Part shown: piece by piece, positions 63,801 through 64,000 of the stretch
Numbering within the stretch: the first letter of the stretch is position 1
How the letters are laid out: each line of letters starts with the position of its first letter
Origin: Melanocharis versteri
Taxonomy: Eukaryota > Chordata > Aves > Passeriformes > Melanocharitidae
Assembly (NCBI GenBank): GCA_013397845.1
Contig: VZTG01009143.1
Span: 1-64,000 of the forward strand
DNA: 64,000 nt
Direction: 5' to 3'
Notes under the pieces: model-generated
Seen by the model: only the letters and a program-made list of their open reading frames with translations
Told to the model about the DNA's origin: nothing
Database searches by the model: none
Program-made: the position numbers and the translations under genes

Positions 63801-63930
63801 GTACCAAAGAGCTGGGAAGGGTTGGCATTGGTGGCTTTTTCGTAATTAGTCAGCCCTTCATAAATAACCTTCCCAACTGCAGCATAAAGGCACTCCAGCT
63901 CCTCGTACTTGGAGGCTACACTTGAGGTAC
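27556..63930 (-). CDS. TRRAP: TRRAP, 3' half of the gene (27 coding exons, 5' part outside window)
   Basis: TRRAP is a nuclear scaffold of the PIKK family that has lost kinase activity. It recruits the NuA4/TIP60 and SAGA-type histone acetyltransferase complexes to activators such as MYC and E2F. The 27 exons joined here give 1,638 whole codons plus one split codon, against about 3,830-3,860 residues for the vertebrate protein, so roughly the C-terminal 42 percent is present. Approximate layout in window residues: end of HEAT solenoid 1-320; acidic linker about 320-345; FAT about 470-1055; pseudokinase about 1280-1600; FATC in the last 33, ending PAWHPWL. All introns are GT-AG and all phases agree. 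Active PIKKs have LKGHED, GDRHxxN and DFG motifs, and the matching stretches here lack them. The residue match to vertebrate TRRAP is from memory. Promoter and 5' exons are not in the window. Confidence 0.97.
28170..28183. repeat. (CA)7 microsatellite
   Basis: Short CA run in the intron before the last TRRAP exon. Confidence 0.9.
28687..28881 (-). CDS. TRRAP: TRRAP window exon 26 (pseudokinase C-lobe)
   Basis: Encodes DTGKLNVAYFRFDINDATGD through FAQPNFK, 65 codons in phase 0. The metal-binding DFG of active PIKKs is missing: the corresponding place reads NVAYFRFDI. NRPVPFRLTPNISEFL is the conserved start of the C-terminal helices. The acceptor is AAACCCAG|GACAC and the donor TTCAAG|GTTTGTAC. 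It is followed by an 846-nt intron with a short CA repeat. Confidence 0.98.
29726..29929 (-). CDS. TRRAP: TRRAP window exon 25 (pseudokinase, degenerate catalytic loop)
   Basis: Encodes VLRDILKEVQSNMVPRSMLK through NPEMLQIAQ. The catalytic loop of active PIKKs (GDRHxxN) would fall near IGFAEFIFHLNRLNPE, which has no such motif, as expected for TRRAP. The acceptor is CCCTGTAG|GTTC and the donor GCCCAG|GTATGC. It is followed by an 844-nt intron with nothing recognised. Confidence 0.98.
30125..30163. repeat. 22-bp imperfect tandem duplication
   Basis: AAGTTAGGCTCTGTT occurs at 30,125 and 30,147 in the TRRAP intron after exon 24. Confidence 0.8.
30897..31092 (+). repeat. Dispersed direct repeat, copy A
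   Basis: About 195 bp that align to 33,836-34,028 in the same orientation, with a small indel and scattered substitutions. The core around 30,991-31,034 (starting CCTAGCATTATATATAACAA) is identical for about 45 bp. The family is unknown to me. It lies in a TRRAP intron just left of the minisatellite. Confidence 0.85.
31329..31329. other. Single-N join inside minisatellite
   Basis: The repeat unit is cut short here (CCCCGGGT-N-TTTCCC), so one or more repeat units are probably missing or collapsed. Confidence 0.85.
31434..31434. other. Single-N join inside minisatellite
   Basis: The unit reads GCAGAGC-N-AGAGCAGGG, a partial duplication of the motif across the N, again pointing to an imperfect join within the array. 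Confidence 0.85.
31570..31754 (-). CDS. TRRAP: TRRAP window exon 24 (pseudokinase)
   Basis: Encodes PRVVAVSPQMRLVEDNPSSL through ARGTQASHQ; the first two bases complete a valine. The acceptor is CCTGCGCAG|TGCCG and the donor CACCAG|GTACCACG. The exon is GC-rich. The intron starts with only 14 nt of unique sequence before a ten-copy 44-bp minisatellite begins. The coding frame stays open through that intron for about 166 codons. It is followed by a 1,640-nt intron. Confidence 0.97.
32046..32548. repeat. Duplicated 503-bp segment, first copy (probable assembly artefact)
   Basis: Matches 32,550-33,052 at a constant offset of 504, with one two-base difference seen (ACA against TGT context near 32,090). 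The two copies meet at a single N at 32,549. It contains intron sequence plus 81 nt of TRRAP exon 23. Confidence 0.93.
32468..32548 (-). pseudogene. Truncated second copy of TRRAP exon 23
   Basis: 81 nt identical to the 3' part of exon 23 (LNPCLEKRKETTKRHLFFT region) with its donor GTACCC, but cut at the N with no acceptor. It would add out-of-place residues if annotated as an exon. It is most likely an unmerged contig end and not a biological duplication. Confidence 0.9.
32549..32549. other. Single-N assembly join
   Basis: One N lies exactly between the two 503-bp copies, which suggests two overlapping contig ends were placed side by side. Confidence 0.9.
32550..33052. repeat. Duplicated 503-bp segment, second copy
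   Basis: The copy that continues into the complete TRRAP exon 23, so this is the one in genuine context. Its partner lies immediately to the left across a single N. Confidence 0.93.
32972..33189 (-). CDS. TRRAP: TRRAP window exon 23 (pseudokinase N-lobe)
   Basis: Encodes FMPRVEIVQKHNTAARRLYI through KRHLFFT plus one base. It contains GHNGKIYPYLVMNDACL followed by TESRREERVLQLL. In active PIKKs the matching stretch is LKGHED-(L/I)R-x-D-x-R, whose lysine binds ATP; here that position falls in LVMNDA, so the lysine is absent. The acceptor is CTGGCAG|GTTC and the donor TTCACAG|GTACCC. The last 81 nt of this exon occur again at 32,468-32,548. Confidence 0.97.
33453..33486. repeat. (GGAT)n microsatellite
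   Basis: TGGATGGATGGATGG followed by GAGGGATGGAGGGA, in the intron after TRRAP exon 22. Confidence 0.95.
33548..33773 (-). CDS. TRRAP: TRRAP window exon 22 (pseudokinase N-lobe entry)
   Basis: Encodes FDFSVPGSMKLHNLISKLKK through HYYIKIA plus two bases of an arginine codon. The acceptor is a plain T-tract, TTTTTTTAG|ATTTTG, and the donor AGCAAG|GTAACC. It is followed by a 358-nt intron. Confidence 0.97.
33836..34028 (+). repeat. Dispersed direct repeat, copy B
   Basis: Partner of 30,897-31,092. Both copies open with CCAAACACACAC and close with CTTCCTAAG. The flanks outside these limits do not match, so it is a bounded repeat and not the edge of a larger duplication. It begins 62 bp outside the acceptor of TRRAP exon 22. 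Confidence 0.85.
34242..34258. repeat. (ATTT)n microsatellite
   Basis: Four units of ATTT in the 6.3-kb TRRAP intron. Confidence 0.9.
34711..34732. repeat. (AAAT)n microsatellite
   Basis: About five units of AAAT in the 6.3-kb TRRAP intron. Confidence 0.9.
38786..38900 (-). mobile_element. Possible CR1 fragment
   Basis: TTTCAGCTGGAAGGGATCTA followed by CAACAACCAT resembles the reverse-oriented CR1 end (TTCAGTTGGAAGGGACCTAC). The rest diverges too much for me to be sure. It lies in the 6.3-kb TRRAP intron. Confidence 0.4.
40074..40335 (-). CDS. TRRAP: TRRAP window exon 21 (linker to pseudokinase)
   Basis: Encodes VLRQLQQGLAKCYSVAFEKS through KLKGQFTT plus one base. It contains FGVGLENVSNVSTMFSSAAS. 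The acceptor is TCATCCTTAG|GTTC and the donor ACAACAG|GTAAATG. It is followed by a 6,300-nt intron, the largest in view. Confidence 0.97.
41090..41289 (-). CDS. TRRAP: TRRAP window exon 20, with optional 54-nt start
   Basis: The first 54 nt encode SGQQQPSSVGNQSHSAS and a further Asp, a polar Ser/Gln-rich insert. The rest encodes PGPIRATAPMWRCSRIMHMQ through WFRENWHEE. A second acceptor inside the exon, CTGCCTCAG|ACCC (exon end 41,235), keeps the frame and removes exactly 18 residues, giving KSDPGPIRAT, which I remember as a known vertebrate isoform. The true frame is not the longest open frame here. The donor is GAAGAG|GTATTTG. It is followed by a 754-nt intron. Confidence 0.95.
42750..42840 (-). 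CDS. TRRAP: TRRAP window exon 19
   Basis: Encodes VGRVYPQAVYFPIRTLYLTL through QRERYKS plus one base of an aspartate codon. The acceptor is CCAAATAG|GTGG and the donor AGAGCG|GTGAGTTAG. It is followed by a 1,460-nt intron with nothing recognised. Confidence 0.97.
43993..44157 (-). CDS. TRRAP: TRRAP window exon 18 (FAT domain end)
   Basis: Encodes VLWLLSFDDDKNTLADAVDK through LLLNLISQ, 55 codons in phase 0. The acceptor is TCTTCTAG|GTTC. The donor, AGTCAG|GTCCAGGA, is the weakest in the gene, yet the protein must leave the exon at this point because the next exon supplies VGRVYP. It is followed by a 1,152-nt intron. Confidence 0.95.
45275..45476 (-). CDS. TRRAP: TRRAP window exon 17 (FAT domain)
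   Basis: Encodes SEEANKAFSAAVQMHDVLVK through SRKYLAK; the first base completes the split lysine. It contains AWAMWGDYLENIFVKERQLH. The acceptor is GCCACGCAG|GTCTG and the donor GCAAAG|GTAAGCTC. It is followed by a 1,117-nt intron with nothing recognised. Confidence 0.97.
45477..48142 (-). other. TRRAP: TRRAP intron (2.7 kb)
   Basis: AT-rich with no recognised repeats or genes. A 157-codon open frame on the + strand (45,697-46,170) has lysine-rich low-complexity ends and no family match, and is taken as chance. Confidence 0.75.
48143..48243 (-). CDS. TRRAP: TRRAP window exon 16 (FAT domain)
   Basis: A short exon with no long open frame of its own, found by looking between neighbours for the missing residues. 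It encodes GLEVIESTNLKYFTKEMTAE through FLAQIN plus two bases of a lysine codon. The acceptor is TTAACAG|GGTC and the donor AACAA|GTGAGTAT. It is followed by a 2,666-nt intron. Confidence 0.96.
48983..49248 (-). CDS. TRRAP: TRRAP window exon 15 (FAT domain)
   Basis: Encodes IVTAYENSSQHDPSSNNAML through GIMGKNECMQ (the first two bases complete an alanine). It carries ASASAIIQYGKIARKQGLVN, a typical FAT helix pair. The acceptor is CCTTTGCAG|CCATT and the donor ATGCAG|GTAGGGC. It is followed by a 739-nt intron with nothing recognised. Confidence 0.97.
49475..49670 (-). CDS. TRRAP: TRRAP window exon 14 (FAT domain)
   Basis: Encodes AAQQIIELQEAAQINAGLQP through FMWRQHHYQ plus one base. The acceptor is TGTTTTCTAG|GCAG and the donor ACCAGG|GTAAGTC. 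It is followed by a 226-nt intron, the shortest in view. Confidence 0.97.
49671..51568 (-). other. TRRAP: TRRAP intron (1.9 kb)
   Basis: Nothing recognised beyond AT-rich unique sequence and a GC-richer patch near 50,870-50,960. Confidence 0.75.
51569..51760 (-). CDS. TRRAP: TRRAP window exon 13 (FAT domain)
   Basis: Encodes VELSCPKEMAWKVNMYRGYL through SHVHTPLLQ, exactly 64 codons. It contains REWRRLPHVVSHVHTPLLQ, a conserved FAT helix pair. Base composition is clearly more GC-rich than the introns on either side. The acceptor is CACGACCAG|GTGG and the donor CTGCAG|GTGACAGC. It is followed by a 1,898-nt intron. Confidence 0.97.
51761..54102 (-). other. TRRAP: TRRAP intron (2.3 kb)
   Basis: Unique AT-rich sequence with a more GC-rich stretch near 51,920-52,120 and A-rich runs near 53,790-53,830. 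No recognised element. Confidence 0.75.
54103..54238 (-). CDS. TRRAP: TRRAP window exon 12 (FAT domain)
   Basis: Encodes CSKELNQWEPLTEYGQSKGH through AMKEALVQ. The acceptor is ATTTTCTTAG|TTGC and the donor GTGCAG|GTGAGTG. It is followed by a 2,342-nt intron. Confidence 0.97.
54758..54870 (-). CDS. TRRAP: TRRAP window exon 11 (FAT domain)
   Basis: Encodes AQETYEKAMEKAKKEHERNN through LWEDHWIR. It is rich in Lys/Glu helix and is a TPR-type repeat. The acceptor is TTTTCTTTAG|GCAC and the donor ATTCG|GTAAGAC, splitting the final arginine codon 2+1. It is followed by a 519-nt intron with nothing recognised. Confidence 0.97.
55261..55398 (-). CDS. TRRAP: TRRAP window exon 10 (FAT domain)
   Basis: Encodes EILDSLAELYSLLQEEDMWA through AYEQHGFFEQ. 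The true frame is not the longest open frame across this stretch; it was chosen for phase continuity and family match. The acceptor is ACATTGTAG|GAAATC and the donor GAACAG|GTACAGTC. It is followed by a 390-nt intron that contains a 16-base poly(A) run on the + strand at 54,973. Confidence 0.97.
55693..55902 (+). mobile_element. CR1 LINE 3'-region remnant
   Basis: Shows the CR1 strings ACAGGACAAGAGGAAACAGC, GTTGCACCAGGGGAGGTTTA, AGAACAGGCTGCCCAGGGCA and TGGAGGTATTTAAAATACAT. The extreme 3' tail is missing. It lies in the intron between TRRAP exons 9 and 10, antisense to the gene. Confidence 0.88.
55947..56234 (-). CDS. TRRAP: TRRAP window exon 9 (entry to FAT domain)
   Basis: Encodes ALAGEISPFLCSGSHQVQRD through EQESITPPQQ, 96 codons and the longest exon in view. 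It contains PPIPIRPCVLKYLGKTHNLW near the start of the FAT domain, a curved array of TPR-like helices found in all PIKKs. The acceptor is TTCTTCTAG|GCTC and the donor CAACAG|GTAGTGTT. It is followed by a 548-nt intron that contains a CR1 remnant. Confidence 0.97.
56528..56647 (-). CDS. TRRAP: TRRAP window exon 8
   Basis: Encodes TGALLSAFVQLCHISTPLAE through LWKILSDRQQH, exactly 40 codons in phase 0. The acceptor is TGTTTCCAG|ACGG and the donor CAGCAT|GTGAGAGCC. It is followed by a 293-nt intron. Confidence 0.97.
57311..57457 (-). CDS. TRRAP: TRRAP window exon 7 (acidic linker)
   Basis: Encodes DVEIDIELAPGDQTSTPKTK through FLDSLREVK. It opens with an acidic run (DVEIDIE) that continues the linker from the previous exon, then returns to helical sequence (DIGNQLHMLTNRHDKFLD). 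The acceptor is CTGTGTAG|GATG and the donor GTGAAG|GTGGGTGC. It is followed by a 663-nt intron with nothing recognised. Confidence 0.97.
57794..57973 (-). CDS. TRRAP: TRRAP window exon 6 (end of solenoid and start of acidic linker)
   Basis: Encodes LLLAVCERNTTIGTSCQGAM through HVKQEPRERENSESKEE. The second half is charged and likely unstructured. It contains VKQEP, which fits the SUMO-acceptor pattern (hydrophobic-K-x-E). The acceptor GCATGCGGTAG|CTG has a poor pyrimidine tract and the donor is GAGGAG|GTAACTG. It is followed by a 336-nt intron. Confidence 0.96.
58716..58929 (-). CDS. TRRAP: TRRAP window exon 5 (HEAT solenoid)
   Basis: Encodes DENLSGSELTAKLEPAFLSG through GNHFWIKQCIE, including the conserved stretch LRCAQPLIRAKFFEVFDN. 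The acceptor is TCATTCTAG|GGATG and the donor ATCGAG|GTAGGGAA. It is followed by a 742-nt intron with nothing recognised. Confidence 0.97.
59800..59921 (-). CDS. TRRAP: TRRAP window exon 4 (HEAT solenoid)
   Basis: Encodes TPTLREKSILLVKMMTYIEK through FLDLVNYVYR. The acceptor is TTACCACAG|ACACC and the donor TATAG|GTAATTAT; two bases of the final arginine codon are here and the third is in the next exon. It is followed by an 870-nt intron with no recognised content. Confidence 0.97.
60598..60797 (-). CDS. TRRAP: TRRAP window exon 3 (HEAT solenoid)
   Basis: Encodes GTSELVMLSLDLVKTRLAVM through NNSPMAANQ. The donor is AATCAG|GTAAATTG. The acceptor is a TAGCAG tandem: use of the second AG gives ...NT-GTSEL as in the vertebrate protein, and use of the first would end the exon at 60,800 and add one alanine. 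It is followed by a 676-nt intron in which I see nothing. Confidence 0.95.
60987..61112 (+). mobile_element. CR1 LINE 3' end with intact octamer tail
   Basis: Reads AAGGCCAGGTTGGATGGGGC, GGTGTCCCTGCCCATGGCAG and CCCAAACCATTCTACG, then ATTCTATGA. The ATTCTATG-type octamers at the end are the hallmark of the CR1 3' terminus used to prime reverse transcription. About 125 bp of 5'-truncated copy in the TRRAP intron after exon 2, antisense to the gene. Confidence 0.93.
61999..62145 (-). CDS. TRRAP: TRRAP window exon 2 (HEAT solenoid)
   Basis: Encodes TLMILKSACSNNPSYIDR through EHLNPQATAGTAEANT. The acceptor is AACTCTAG|GGACT and the donor ATACAG|GTATTACC; the phase is 2 bases in, 1 base out. The Ala/Thr/Gly-rich end (about ATAGTAEANT) is a poorly conserved loop compared with the helices around it. 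It is followed by a 1,201-nt intron holding a CR1 fragment. Confidence 0.96.
62146..63804 (-). other. TRRAP: TRRAP intron (1.7 kb)
   Basis: Unique sequence with short A runs (62,632 and 62,672). Nothing recognised. Confidence 0.75.
63805..63930 (-). CDS. TRRAP: TRRAP window exon 1 (HEAT solenoid), first exon in view
   Basis: Encodes TSSVASKYEELECLYAAVGK through NANPSQLFG, in the helical HEAT-repeat part. The donor is TTTG|GTACGTG. I placed the acceptor at CTCTGCAG|GTACC because the vertebrate protein reads PSTSSVASK at this junction, so the exon opens with two bases that finish a serine codon. The open frame runs further upstream and a second in-frame acceptor exists at 63,957 (TTACCAG|AAC), so the 5' boundary is less certain than the others. 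It is followed by a 1,659-nt intron. Confidence 0.88.
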
Positions 63931-64000
63931 CTGCAGAGTTCAGAGGTGTGTTTAGTTCTGGTAACATTACCCACAGAACAGGCAAAGAACAGTCACACTG

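Noticed and set aside
1..64000. CRISPR arrays, bacterial operons, prophage or insertion sequences
   Set aside because: The sequence is intron-bearing vertebrate DNA. The only regular array is the 44-bp minisatellite, whose units abut with no spacers.

Overview
The window is eukaryotic nuclear DNA, most likely from a bird. It carries split genes with GT-AG introns and several CR1 LINE remnants, one of which ends in the ATTCTATG-type octamers typical of avian CR1. It also contains the 3' half of a deeply conserved chromatin gene whose encoded protein is nearly identical to the vertebrate one. Three isolated N characters show a draft assembly. I cannot name the species.

Right part, about 26,560-64,000, minus strand: the 3' half of TRRAP, the giant pseudokinase scaffold of the NuA4/TIP60 and SAGA/STAGA histone acetyltransferase complexes. 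I placed 27 coding exons by splice sites and by continuity with the vertebrate protein as I remember it. Every junction is GT-AG and every phase agrees. Together they hold 4,919 coding nt, which is a split codon, 1,638 whole codons and a stop. The N-terminal half of the protein lies beyond the right edge. The exons read in order: end of the HEAT-repeat solenoid, an acidic linker with a VKQEP motif, the FAT domain, the pseudokinase, and FATC ending at a stop at 27,556. A 3' UTR of about 1 kb ends at an AATAAA signal at 26,578-26,583.

Within TRRAP the notable features are: a GC-rich 44-bp minisatellite of ten copies lying directly against the splice donor of one pseudokinase exon; a 503-bp near-perfect duplication across a single N, which repeats part of the next upstream exon and looks like an assembly error; a pair of diverged direct repeats about 2.9 kb apart; two CR1 copies; and several in-frame alternative splice acceptors, one of them 54 nt inside an exon.

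Left part, 1-26,560: the 3' flank of TRRAP. I found no protein-coding gene here. It holds one clear CR1 remnant, minor tandem repeats, two GC-rich patches and several stretches with good splice signals on both sides that could be exons of unannotated noncoding RNA or could be chance. From human synteny SMURF1 would be expected to converge on TRRAP from this side, but I recognise none of its coding sequence. I see no unprecedented system. The items most worth checking are the minisatellite at the splice donor, the false duplication and the candidate noncoding exons.
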